Positions 54,451 to 62,992 of a stretch of 64,000 bases of DNA are shown here, piece after piece. Below the pieces are notes generated by a model. That model was not told where the DNA came from. It searched no databases and was given only the letters and a program-made list of their open reading frames with translations. The translations under genes were made by a program, and so were the position numbers. Every line of letters starts with the position of its first letter. Position 1 is the stretch's first letter. Source of the stretch: Methylacidimicrobium fagopyrum (GTDB taxonomy: Bacteria > Verrucomicrobiota > Verrucomicrobiia > Limisphaerales > UBA11358); NCBI GenBank assembly GCA_026225255.1, contig JAMFSJ010000022.1, positions 50,075 through 114,074 of the forward strand. The letters run 5' to 3'.

Positions 54451-57336
54451 ATGAATCGGTTTTTGGCATTCATCCTTTTTTTGTTGGCGGCAACCCATTC
54501 TTTCACCGCTTGCGCCGATTCGCCAACGCTCGAATCTGGCTGGACGAATCCGCCCGTCACCGCCCGCTTGCGGGCTTATTGGTGGTGGCTCAATGGCAAT
54601 GTTACGCAGGAATCCATTCACCACGACCTCGAAGAAATGAAGGTCAAAGGCTTTGGTGGCGCGGTCATCATTGATGCCGGCGGCGCGGACCAATGGGGCA
54701 ACGATCAAGTGCCGCACGGTCCAACGTTCTTTTCGCCCGCGTGGCGCGCGCTTTATAAATATGCGCTATCCGAAGCCAACCGGTTGGGCCTCGAAATGAG
54801 CCTCAACATCCAAAGCGGCTGGAATCTCGGCGGCCCAATGGTCACCGCCGATGACGTGGCGAAACAATTTACGTGGACGGAAACGCGCCTCATCGGGCCG
54901 ACGAATTTCAACGACCCATTGCCGTTGCCGAAAATACGCGATGATTATTATCGCGATACCTTTGTCGTCGCGTATCGGATCAAAGACAACCAGTCGCCCC
55001 ATCGTCCGTTACAAAACTGGCGCGAAAAAGCATTGCTCAAAACGTTGACGCCGTCTTCCTCGCCGAACAGCGCGCCATTATTTCAAGAATTTCCCAGCAC
55101 GCCCGGTGAAGACGATGCGCCAGCTTCAGCCGTGATTGATTTGACCACCAACCTCGATGCGGATGGAAAACTGAATTGGCACGCACCCGCTGGCACGTGG
55201 CAAATTCTTCGCTTCGGCTACACCGTCGGCGAACACGCTTACGTCTCCACCGCGAGCGAAGGCTGGCAAAGTGCGCCCGGCGCGACGCATGATGCGTATG
55301 CGATTGACGTTTTTGACGCCACGGCGTTTCAACATTATTGGAACGCCGTCGTCGAACCGCTCATCGCCGACGCCGGACCGCTCGCGGGAACGACGTTGAA
55401 ATATTTGCACACGGATAGTTGGGAAGTGGAGAATGTGAATTGGACGCCGACGTTGCGCGTGGAATTTTTGAAACGGCGCGGCTACGATTTGTTGCCGTGG
55501 TTGCCCGTGCTCGCCGGGCGCATCATCAGCAGTCGTGCCGACAGCGACCGTTTCCTGTTTGATTTTCGCAAGACGTTCGGCGATCTCGCGATTGATAATC
55601 ATTATCGTTTATTCAGCGAAGGCGCACACAAACACGGCCTCGAAATACATCCCGAATCCGGCGGGCCGCACGCCGTGCCGATTGATGCGCAACGTTGTCT
55701 CGGCTGGGACGATGCGCCGATGAGCGAGTTTTGGGCGTGGTCGTGGGAACATCGTATTGGCGATGAAAACCGTTTCTTCGTCAAACAACCCGCCTCCGCC
55801 GCGCACACTTATGGTCACAAATATGTGTTTGCCGAAGGCTTTACCACCATCGGCCCGAACTGGCAGGAACACATTTGGGATAACCTGAAACCGTCGTTCG
55901 ATCACGCGTTGTGCGAAGGCATGAACCTGCTCGTCTGGCACGCGTTCGTGTGTTCACCGGCTGAAACCGGAATTCCCGGTCAACAATATTTTGCCGGCAC
56001 GCATCTTAATCCCAAAGTCACGTGGTGGAGCAAATCCACGCCGTTCTTCAGCTACATTGACCGCTGCCAATGGCTGCTCCAACAAGGTTTATTCGTCGCC
56101 GACGTGGCTTATTATTATGGCGATCAAGTGCCGAATTTCGCACAACTCAAACGTTCCGATCCCGCGCACATCCAGCCCGGTTACGACTACGATGTCATCA
56201 CCGAAGAAGCGTTACTCACGCGCGCCAGCGTGCGCGATGGACGCATCGTGTTGCCCGACGGCATGAGTTACCGCGTGTTGGTTTTGCCGAATCGCGATGT
56301 GATTTCGCAACCGGTTTTGGAAAAAGTGAAAGCGCTCGTGGCTGCGGGCGCCACGGTCATCGGTCCGAAATCGTTGCAAGGTGAAACGCTGGAAAATTCT
56401 GCGGACGTCGACGCAGCGATCGGAAAAATTGCAGATGAATTATCTAGCGGTAAAGTTGGCTCAGGCCGCTACCTAACGAATAAATCCGCCCGCGAAGTAT
56501 TGCTTGCCGACGGCATCCAGCCCGATTGCGAATTACTCTCAACTCTCAACTCCCAACTCCCAACTGACTTCGACTACATTCATCGCTCCGCTGACGGTGC
56601 GGAAATTTATTTCGTCGCCAATCGTTCGACGAATTACGCTTCGCTGAACGCCACGTTCCGCGTCGCCGACAAAGCGCCGGAGATTTGGGACGCCGTTTCG
56701 GGCGAACACAAATTCGCCGTTGCTTATACGGACAAAGTCGGTCGGACGACGATGCCGCTAGAGTTGAATCCGTGCGGCTCGGTCTTCATTGTGTTCCGCG
56801 AACCCTTGGCTAAACATTCCGCGACGGCAACGAACAACACTTTGAAAGATGAGCCGCTCCTGGAAATCAACGGCGCGTGGACGGTTCATTTCGATCCAAA
56901 ATGGGGCGGCCCAGAAACCGCGCAATTTGATACGCTCGTCAGTTGGACGACGCGGCCGGAACCGGGCATTAAATTTTATTCCGGCAGGGCTACTTACGAA
57001 AAGAGATTCACTTTGCCCGCCGCCGCTGCGGGCCAGCAAAAATTGATTTTAGATTTGGGCGATTTGCGTGAGCTGGCGGAAGTGCGTCTGAATGGAAAAA
57101 GTGTGGACATCGTCTGGTCGCCGCCGTTCCGGGTGGACGTGACCGACGCAGTGAAAGCGGGCGAAAATAAATTGGAAATTGAAGTCGTCAACTTCTGGCC
57201 GAACCGAATCATCGGCGACGCGAGCTTGCCGCCGGAAAAACGTTTCACCCAAACGAACATTCGCAAACTGACAGCGGCCACGCCATTACCCGAATCGGGT
57301 TTGTTTGGACCGGTGAAATTAATGGAAGCGCGCTAA
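54451..57336 (+). CDS. Secreted GH106 alpha-L-rhamnosidase
   Basis: 961 residues from ATG 54451, which gives a proper signal peptide (FLAFILFLLAATHSFTACA); a GTG at 54412 would add 13 residues in front. The N-terminal RAYWWWLNGNVT and VKGFGGAVIIDAGGADQWG are typical of GH106. The C-terminal beta sandwich (about 800-950; WTVHFDPKWGGP, FYSGRATYEKRF, NGKSVDIVWSPPF) is the family's galactose-binding-like domain. It would cleave terminal rhamnose from rhamnogalacturonan or arabinogalactan. A (CTCYCAA)4 repeat is read in frame at about residues 696-704. Confidence 0.9.
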   Translation: MNRFLAFILFLLAATHSFTACADSPTLESGWTNPPVTARLRAYWWWLNGNVTQESIHHDLEEMKVKGFGGAVIIDAGGADQWGNDQVPHGPTFFSPAWRALYKYALSEANRLGLEMSLNIQSGWNLGGPMVTADDVAKQFTWTETRLIGPTNFNDPLPLPKIRDDYYRDTFVVAYRIKDNQSPHRPLQNWREKALLKTLTPSSSPNSAPLFQEFPSTPGEDDAPASAVIDLTTNLDADGKLNWHAPAGTWQILRFGYTVGEHAYVSTASEGWQSAPGATHDAYAIDVFDATAFQHYWNAVVEPLIADAGPLAGTTLKYLHTDSWEVENVNWTPTLRVEFLKRRGYDLLPWLPVLAGRIISSRADSDRFLFDFRKTFGDLAIDNHYRLFSEGAHKHGLEIHPESGGPHAVPIDAQRCLGWDDAPMSEFWAWSWEHRIGDENRFFVKQPASAAHTYGHKYVFAEGFTTIGPNWQEHIWDNLKPSFDHALCEGMNLLVWHAFVCSPAETGIPGQQYFAGTHLNPKVTWWSKSTPFFSYIDRCQWLLQQGLFVADVAYYYGDQVPNFAQLKRSDPAHIQPGYDYDVITEEALLTRASVRDGRIVLPDGMSYRVLVLPNRDVISQPVLEKVKALVAAGATVIGPKSLQGETLENSADVDAAIGKIADELSSGKVGSGRYLTNKSAREVLLADGIQPDCELLSTLNSQLPTDFDYIHRSADGAEIYFVANRSTNYASLNATFRVADKAPEIWDAVSGEHKFAVAYTDKVGRTTMPLELNPCGSVFIVFREPLAKHSATATNNTLKDEPLLEINGAWTVHFDPKWGGPETAQFDTLVSWTTRPEPGIKFYSGRATYEKRFTLPAAAAGQQKLILDLGDLRELAEVRLNGKSVDIVWSPPFRVDVTDAVKAGENKLEIEVVNFWPNRIIGDASLPPEKRFTQTNIRKLTAATPLPESGLFGPVKLMEAR
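56536..56563. repeat. Heptanucleotide repeat (CTCYCAA)4 inside the GH106 gene
   Basis: CTCTCAA twice, then CTCCCAA twice, coding for LSTLNSQLP. Four units are 28 bp, so gain or loss of one unit would shift the frame of a large secreted enzyme. Confidence 0.8.
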
Positions 57337-57359
57337 AGTTGCTGCCAACTGCGTGCGCT

Positions 57360-58526
57360 TTAGTTTGACGGTTGGCCATCAGGTTCCAGCCACGCCAGCG
57401 GGAAGTGGGCGAAGACAATGCGACTGGCTTCGTCAGTTTCAAATAGGCAACCAATCTCGCCGTCGGGTAATTGCGTCAGGACGCTGTAAGCAAAGCTGCC
57501 GGGAAACAAAACTCTTTTGATCGGCCAAGTTTTGCCATCGTCATAACTTAAATGCACTGTGCCATTTTGCCGTTTCGTGCTATCCGGGCCGGAGTAAATC
57601 AGGACGCTTTTTCCATTTTTAGTCTGGGCGCGAAAGATAGACGCCATGCAACCGGGATCGCGCAAACTTGGTTCATCGATGATCGGCGACCACGATGCGC
57701 CGCCATCATGACTGAAGGCAATTTTGCGAACCGCTTGGCCGCCCCATTTGCGACTGTTCAGGATCACCGTGCCGTCGCTCAATTCAACCATTTGCACTTC
57801 ATTTACCAGGCTGATGATCTTGCCCAGCGCGTTGGTGACGCAACTGCCCGGCGCCGGTTCTCCCAATTGCCAATGGTCCCCGCCGTCATCGCTGAAAACC
57901 GCGAGCACATTCCAGCGGCCAAACGGACCTTCGTTGAAGGGAATGATAATCCGACCAGCATGGACGCCTTGTTTGAGTTGGATGCCGAGGCCGGGGCCGC
58001 TCGCTAAAATAGTCACGCGCTCGCCGTGTTTGGTCGTGCGGGTCACGTCGGTCATGGGCGACCACGTCACCCCATTGTCGTCGGAATGAATGACGTAGTT
58101 GCGGACGATCGCCGGGCCGGTCAAGCCGGGTTGGATTTTGCCATCACGCTCGCTGTAACCAAACGGATAGGATTGGAACATTGCAAGGATGCGACCGTTG
58201 CTGGTGTCCATCACGGCGCAGGGATTGTTGAGACAATTTTTGCCATCGTCAGCGATAACTTGTAATGCACTCCACGTCTTGCCGCCGTCCGAGCTGCGCT
58301 TGAGAATGATCTTATTATTCGCCTGATCCGTGGCCTCAATTCGGCCTTCAGCGAAAGCCAGAATCACCCCATTGGTTGCGACCAGCAGCGACGGAATACG
58401 GATGGATGGAAAAGGATCTTTGCCCGCCACAAACACCTCCGTGAATTGGGGTTCACTAGCGGCGACCGTCGAAATGGACCAGGCCACGAGGAGGCAGCAG
58501 CAAAGCGATTTTAAAAATAAGTTCAT
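57360..58526 (-). CDS. Secreted sialidase-fold glycosidase (GH33-like)
   Basis: 388 residues with a signal peptide (cleavage near VAA-SE). The FRIP-type motif is SIRIPSLL (R43), and five Asp-boxes are visible (SSDGGKTW, SDDNGVTW, SDDGGDHW, SHDGGASW, SYDDGKTW), defining a six-bladed propeller. NEVQMVEL and FAYSVLTQLPDGE hold the expected Glu and Tyr nucleophile region. Sialidase-fold enzymes cleave sialic acid or, in some plant-degrading bacteria, other acid sugars; sialic acid is unlikely in a plant-glycan locus, so the substrate is open. Convergent with GH106, gap 23 bp. Confidence 0.85.
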   Translation of the reverse strand: MNLFLKSLCCCLLVAWSISTVAASEPQFTEVFVAGKDPFPSIRIPSLLVATNGVILAFAEGRIEATDQANNKIILKRSSDGGKTWSALQVIADDGKNCLNNPCAVMDTSNGRILAMFQSYPFGYSERDGKIQPGLTGPAIVRNYVIHSDDNGVTWSPMTDVTRTTKHGERVTILASGPGLGIQLKQGVHAGRIIIPFNEGPFGRWNVLAVFSDDGGDHWQLGEPAPGSCVTNALGKIISLVNEVQMVELSDGTVILNSRKWGGQAVRKIAFSHDGGASWSPIIDEPSLRDPGCMASIFRAQTKNGKSVLIYSGPDSTKRQNGTVHLSYDDGKTWPIKRVLFPGSFAYSVLTQLPDGEIGCLFETDEASRIVFAHFPLAWLEPDGQPSN

Positions 58527-58656
58527 GGCGGCTGGTTTTGTTGATTTTATTTTTCAGTCGCCAGCCAGCCTCATCAACGCATAGCGGCGGTCGGTTAAGC
58601 AAGCTCAACTTGCCGGGAAATCTGGTAAGTCAGCGTGGCTTTGCGCTGTGTCTGAA

Positions 58657-58679
58657 CTACCTATTCGGGTAATGGACGC
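58657..58679 (+). promoter_or_regulatory. Shared motif, copy 4 (upstream of GH35)
   Basis: ACTACCTATTCGGGTAATGG followed by ACG, 95 bp before the GH35 ATG. An AAAAAGGCTAAATTT stretch follows at about 58690-58704, as beside copy 1. Confidence 0.5.
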
Positions 58680-58774
58680 CGAGCGCAGAAAAAGGCTAAA
58701 TTTTTGGACCAATCACGTTTTGAAAACCGCCGGGAATTTTGCGGCGGCTAGCGTGATCCAATTTGAAATTTAAA

Positions 58775-60634
58775 ATGTTAAACCCTTTTTCAAAATTTAT
58801 TTTAGCGCTGCTGATCGCCTTGACGACAGCCTCATTAAATGCGGCGGAGACACCGGCAGTGACGCACACGTTCGTCATCGGCACGAATGACTTCTTGCTC
58901 GATGGCAATCGATTTCAAATCCGTTGCGGCGAAATTCATGCGGCGCGCATCCCGCATGAATATTGGCGCAACCGTTTGCAGCTGGCCAAGGCGATGGGAT
59001 TAAACACCGTTTGCGCGTATCTGTTTTGGAATCAGATCGAACCGGCGCCGGGAAAATTTGATTGGAGCGGACAGGCGGATGTTGCCGAATTTTGCCGCAT
59101 CGCGCAGGAAGAAGGCTTGTGGGTGATCTTGCGTCCGGGCCCGTATTCGTGCGCCGAATGGGAAATGGGCGGCCTGCCGTGGTGGTTGCTTAAAAATGAC
59201 GACATCAAATTACGCACGAGTGATCCGCGCTACATGAAAGCTGCGACGCGTTATTTGCGCGCTGTTGGCGAAAAATTTGCGCCGCTACAAATCACGCACG
59301 GCGGCCCCATCCTCATGGTGCAAGTGGAGAATGAATACGGTTCATACGGCAATGATACCAATTACCTAGGCGCGTTGCGCCAGACGATGCAGGATGCGGG
59401 TTTTGACGTGCCGCTCTTCGCGTGCAATCCCACCGCTGATTTGAAACATGGTTATCGCGCGGACCTTTTTCCCGTCGTGAATTTCGGCGCCGATCCGGCG
59501 AAAGGTTTTGCCGCGTTACGCGAAATTTTGCCGCACGGGCCGCTCATGTGCGGTGAATTTTATCCGGGCTGGTTCGATACGTGGGGCCAGCCGCATCATC
59601 TCGGCAACACCCCGCAATATCTCGCCGACCTCGAATATATGCTGACGAATAATGGTTCGTTCAGCATTTACATGGTGCATGGCGGCACGACGTTTGGCTT
59701 GTGGTCGGGTGCCGATCAACCGTTCAAGCCCGACACCTCGAGCTACGATTACGATGCGCCCATCAGCGAAGCCGGTTGGCCGACGGAAAAGTTTTTCAAA
59801 ACGCGCGAATTATTTTCGCAACATTTGTTGCCCGGCGAAAAGCTGGCGGACGTGCCGCCAAAGAATGCTATCATCACGATCGCACCGGTGAACGCAACGG
59901 AATGCGCGCCGATCTTGGCGAATCTGCCGAAGGCGATTTCCAGTTCCAAACCCGGGACGATGGAACAATACGATCAAGGGCATGGCTGTATTTTGTATCG
60001 CACCACGATTCCGGCGGGCGCGGCTACGACGCTGACCGCCAATTCCGTTCACGATTTTGGTTTTGTTTTTTTGGATGGCCAACGCGTCGGAATCATGGAT
60101 CGTCGCACGAATCATTTTGCCATCAATCTACCGGCGCGCACCCAGCCGGCCACGCTCGATATTTTAGTCGAAGCGATGGGCCGCGTGAATTTTGGCAAAG
60201 GTATTGTTGATCGCAAAGGCCTGCACGCGCCGGTCAAATTGGGCGGAACGGATTTGACCGGTTGGAAAATATTTAAGTTGCCGCTCGACGACCAGATGCT
60301 GGCGCACTTAAAATTTTCCGCGGCCAAGACGGATTTAAATTCGCCCGCATTTTGGCGCGCGACAATCAATCTGGAAAAAACCAGCGACACGTTTTTGGAT
60401 GTGCGTCCGTGGGGCAAAGGCGTCGTGTGGGTGAATGGACATTGCCTTGGTCGCTTCTGGAATATCGGTCCGACGCAGACGATGTATGTGCCCGGTCCGT
60501 GGCTGAAATCAGGCGCGAATGAAATCGTGATCTTGGATTTGCTCGGCCCGCAAAAGCCCGTCGTGGCGGCCCTCGATCATCCGATCTTAAATGAACTTCA
60601 GCCCGAAAATGATTTCAGCCAAAACGAAAATTAA
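58775..60634 (+). CDS. Secreted GH35 beta-galactosidase
   Basis: 619 residues. Signal peptide (ILALLIALTTASLNAA). The barrel has FQIRCGEIHAARIPHEYWRNR, acid/base E187 (VQVENEYGS) and nucleophile E261 (LMCGEFYPGW). Beta domains (about 420-590) include VVWVNGHCLGRFWNIGPTQ, the family's galactose-binding region. GH35 removes terminal beta-galactose, often beta-1,3 or beta-1,6-linked, from galactans. ATG 58775 is preferred over the in-frame TTG at 58763. GH43 follows on the same strand. Confidence 0.94.
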   Translation: MLNPFSKFILALLIALTTASLNAAETPAVTHTFVIGTNDFLLDGNRFQIRCGEIHAARIPHEYWRNRLQLAKAMGLNTVCAYLFWNQIEPAPGKFDWSGQADVAEFCRIAQEEGLWVILRPGPYSCAEWEMGGLPWWLLKNDDIKLRTSDPRYMKAATRYLRAVGEKFAPLQITHGGPILMVQVENEYGSYGNDTNYLGALRQTMQDAGFDVPLFACNPTADLKHGYRADLFPVVNFGADPAKGFAALREILPHGPLMCGEFYPGWFDTWGQPHHLGNTPQYLADLEYMLTNNGSFSIYMVHGGTTFGLWSGADQPFKPDTSSYDYDAPISEAGWPTEKFFKTRELFSQHLLPGEKLADVPPKNAIITIAPVNATECAPILANLPKAISSSKPGTMEQYDQGHGCILYRTTIPAGAATTLTANSVHDFGFVFLDGQRVGIMDRRTNHFAINLPARTQPATLDILVEAMGRVNFGKGIVDRKGLHAPVKLGGTDLTGWKIFKLPLDDQMLAHLKFSAAKTDLNSPAFWRATINLEKTSDTFLDVRPWGKGVVWVNGHCLGRFWNIGPTQTMYVPGPWLKSGANEIVILDLLGPQKPVVAALDHPILNELQPENDFSQNEN

Positions 60635-60703
60635 AAAGTCCGGAAGGGTAGGGCGGAGTGGTCGCGTGCTCGATGGAAACTATGGCGGTGGTCGTATTAC
60701 GTT

Positions 60704-60775
60704 TGTAGCGGCGGTCTGCGACCGCCGAAAAGACATTATTACAATTAAACACGGCGGTCATAGACCGCCGCTACA
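60704..60775. repeat. REPIN-like element upstream of GH43
   Basis: GTAG-CGGCGGTC-TGC-GACCGCCG (60705-60727) is repeated inverted at 60752-60774 with few differences. A GTAG head with an adjoining palindrome is the classic REP form, here paired as a REPIN with an AT-rich loop. It ends 13 bp before the GH43 start. Confidence 0.85.
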
Positions 60776-60787
60776 GCGTCACTAGTT

Positions 60788-61828
60788 ATGATTATGATTT
60801 CTCAAAATGCTGGGCGGTTATTGGTCTTATCCGCCGCGTTATTTCTCTTCGGCGCGGCGCGCGCGGATTTGGCTTTTCACCCCGGCGAAGTCTGGCGCGA
60901 TACGGACGGTCAGCCGATTCAGGCGCACGGCGGCGGCATTCTGATCTACAGCAATATTTATTATTGGTATGGCGAAGACCGCACCCCGGAAATTCGCAGC
61001 GCCGTTTCCTGTTATTCTTCGACGAACTTGCTCGATTGGAAACGCGAAGGCGTTGCACTCTGGCAAACGAATTTACCCATCGCGAACGGTCATCGAACCT
61101 TCGTGGAGCGACCCAAAGTCATTTATAATCCGCGCACCAAAAAATTTGTCATGTGGCTGCATACGGAGCAGGGACGCTATCACTTCGCCAGCGCGGGCGT
61201 GGCCCTCAGCGACACCCCGATGGGACCGTTCACTTTTCTAAAAACTTTCCGTCCGATCACCAATAACATTGGCTTTGCCGAAGATGATGTGGATGGCCAA
61301 AACAAATTCGGCGGCACGTTTCGCGACATGAATCTTTTCGTGGACGATGATGGTCGCGCTTACACTTTTTATTCCTCCGAAGGCAATTGGACCATGTATG
61401 TCGTGCGCTTGAACGCGGATTTCACCGGCCCGGAACTGCCCGCCGTGGAAAATAAAACGTGGTCGCGGATTCTCGTCCGCCAGATGCGCGAAGGTCCGGC
61501 CCCATTCAAGTGGAAAGGGAAATATTTCCTGATCACGTCCGCCTGCACCGGCTGGGCACCGAACGCGGCGAATTATTCGGTGGCGGAAAATATTCTGGGT
61601 CCATGGAAAACCTTCGAGAATCCCTGCACGGGTTTGGATTCTGCTAAAACCTTCGGCGGCCAAAGCACGTTTGTTTTACCGTCGCCCGGAAAAAGTGATC
61701 AATTTATTTTCATGGCTGACCGCTGGAATCCAAGCGACCTACCCGATTCACGCTACCTTTGGTTGCCGTTCACGCTGCCGGCCGATGGCACGCTCACGAT
61801 TCCGTGGCGCGACCAGTGGAGTTTTTAG
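60788..61828 (+). CDS. Secreted GH43 glycosidase, likely exo-beta-1,3-galactanase type
   Basis: 346 residues with a signal peptide (LSAALFLFGAARA). A five-bladed propeller is expected. IQAHGGGILIYSNIYYWYGED, FVERPKVIYN, FRDMNLFVDDDGRAY and TSACTGWAPNAA resemble the GH43 group of exo-beta-1,3-galactanases that attack the backbone of type II arabinogalactan. It lacks the extra C-terminal binding module often found in that group. The GH35 gene upstream would supply the complementary activity. Confidence 0.82.
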   Translation: MIMISQNAGRLLVLSAALFLFGAARADLAFHPGEVWRDTDGQPIQAHGGGILIYSNIYYWYGEDRTPEIRSAVSCYSSTNLLDWKREGVALWQTNLPIANGHRTFVERPKVIYNPRTKKFVMWLHTEQGRYHFASAGVALSDTPMGPFTFLKTFRPITNNIGFAEDDVDGQNKFGGTFRDMNLFVDDDGRAYTFYSSEGNWTMYVVRLNADFTGPELPAVENKTWSRILVRQMREGPAPFKWKGKYFLITSACTGWAPNAANYSVAENILGPWKTFENPCTGLDSAKTFGGQSTFVLPSPGKSDQFIFMADRWNPSDLPDSRYLWLPFTLPADGTLTIPWRDQWSF

Positions 61829-61884
61829 GTAGGCTCGAGGCACTGCGGATTTTGGCGTTCCAACGAAGTTATCCGCGAACAAGC

Positions 61885-61914
61885 TTGCCTTATTGGGGTG
61901 ATTTTTTGTAATAC
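61885..61914 (+). promoter_or_regulatory. Predicted promoter of tRNA-Leu
   Basis: TTGCCT (61885-61890), 18 bp, TAATAC (61909-61914), 18 bp before the mature tRNA 5' end. Confidence 0.5.
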
Positions 61915-61932
61915 TATGGTTCTTCACGTGTG

Positions 61933-62017
61933 CCCACGTGGCGGAATTGGCAGACGCGCTAGATTCAGGTTCTAGTGAGTAAAATCATACAGGTTCAAGT
62001 CCTGTCGTGGGCACCAT
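61933..62017 (+). tRNA. tRNA-Leu (anticodon CAG)
   Basis: 85 nt including an encoded CCA. Acceptor arms GCCCACG (61933-61939) and CGTGGGC (62007-62013) pair fully. The anticodon stem-loop is CTAGA-TTCAGGT-TCTAG, giving anticodon CAG (codon CUG). A long variable arm (about TGAGTAAAATCATA) is the class II feature of leucine tRNAs, and GGTTCAAGTCC is the T-loop. The 3' end overlaps the opposite-strand hydrolase gene by 23 bp. Confidence 0.97.
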
Positions 62018-62984
62018 ATTTTGGGCGTTCTTCTGCCAAGTATCTGAACATTGCCGCTATCAGGTTTTTCGCCTCAGGTTCCGGTCGAAAATAATGATCC
62101 ATGCCCCACGCCGGGAAAATTTCACCCGGCCAATCAATCAAGTTGGACAATGAAATCGTGCCATCATTCGGTCCGTAAACGGCCAGTGTGTGATGACAAA
62201 AACGTGAAAAACGGGTGGTCATCTGTGTTTTCAAAGGAAAACCAACGAGACTGAACATCTTCATCGTTGGTGGTAAAGGCGGCTTAAAATTGAGCGGCCC
62301 GGCAATTTCATGGCGCAAATCCGTGATCAATTGGAAATCTCGATGCTGCCAGCGGCATTGGGCGCGAACGAACAGGGTTTTCAACCGGCTCGCGAGAATC
62401 CAGTTTGCCATACGCGTGCCATTCAGTGGTCCGCAGACATTAACCCAGGCACTGACATTGCGAAATAGGTTTGGCGCGTCCGGTTCGGTCAGGGCCATTT
62501 TCAAATCGGCTCCGCCTTTGCTTAAAGAGACGAGTATCATCCGCTCTCCCGAATGTTGCTGGAACCAATTACAAATGAGGCGGGCGTTTTCCTTTATTGA
62601 TCCGAAACTTAACAGGGGAATTAAATCCGTTTGATATCCGAATTTGACGGCAACGTCGCGGATCAAACGTCCATCGCCACCCAGGTCGGGTCGCTCTCGA
62701 TAAAGCGCACCGGGGACAATCACGACTTTGGCGTCAAGAGCCGACGGTGCGTCCGACGAATAATTGCGCAAAAATTCAATCCGCTGGATGAAGCCTGCGT
62801 GTCGTTTGGATTTTTTAAAACGCTCGTATAAAAGTGCCGTGGTAAAATCAACTCCCTCGGTCTTGGTGATCTGCTGCAGGATTTCGGCATTCAGACTTTC
62901 AAGTGTCGCGTGGCTCGGCCAATCCGCCACCCGCTGGAACAAGGCGGCTTCACTCTCGGAACGATGGTTTTGACGAATAAACAT
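61995..62984 (-). CDS. Alpha/beta-hydrolase-fold protein
   Basis: 329 residues from ATG 62984; a TTG at 63014 would add ten residues and overlap the upstream gene. The nucleophile elbow is SLSKG (S155) after a hydrophobic strand (RMILV). VVIVPGALYRERPDLGGDGR resembles the oxyanion-hole strand, and MDHYFRPEP near the C-terminus offers the catalytic His. No signal peptide is present. Substrate unknown. The last residues are encoded opposite the tRNA 3' end. Confidence 0.7.
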   Translation of the reverse strand: MFIRQNHRSESEAALFQRVADWPSHATLESLNAEILQQITKTEGVDFTTALLYERFKKSKRHAGFIQRIEFLRNYSSDAPSALDAKVVIVPGALYRERPDLGGDGRLIRDVAVKFGYQTDLIPLLSFGSIKENARLICNWFQQHSGERMILVSLSKGGADLKMALTEPDAPNLFRNVSAWVNVCGPLNGTRMANWILASRLKTLFVRAQCRWQHRDFQLITDLRHEIAGPLNFKPPLPPTMKMFSLVGFPLKTQMTTRFSRFCHHTLAVYGPNDGTISLSNLIDWPGEIFPAWGMDHYFRPEPEAKNLIAAMFRYLAEERPKYGAHDRT

Positions 62985-62992
62985 CGCTGATT

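Noticed and set aside
57283..57300. CCATTACCCGAATCGGGT inside GH106, resembling the shared ACCC motif
   Set aside because: It has one extra base in the centre and encodes the conserved end of GH106 (PLPESGLFG), so it is explained by coding sequence.
61933..62017. tRNA-Leu as an integration site of a genomic island
   Set aside because: I saw no repeated copy of the tRNA 3' end and no integrase gene in the window.
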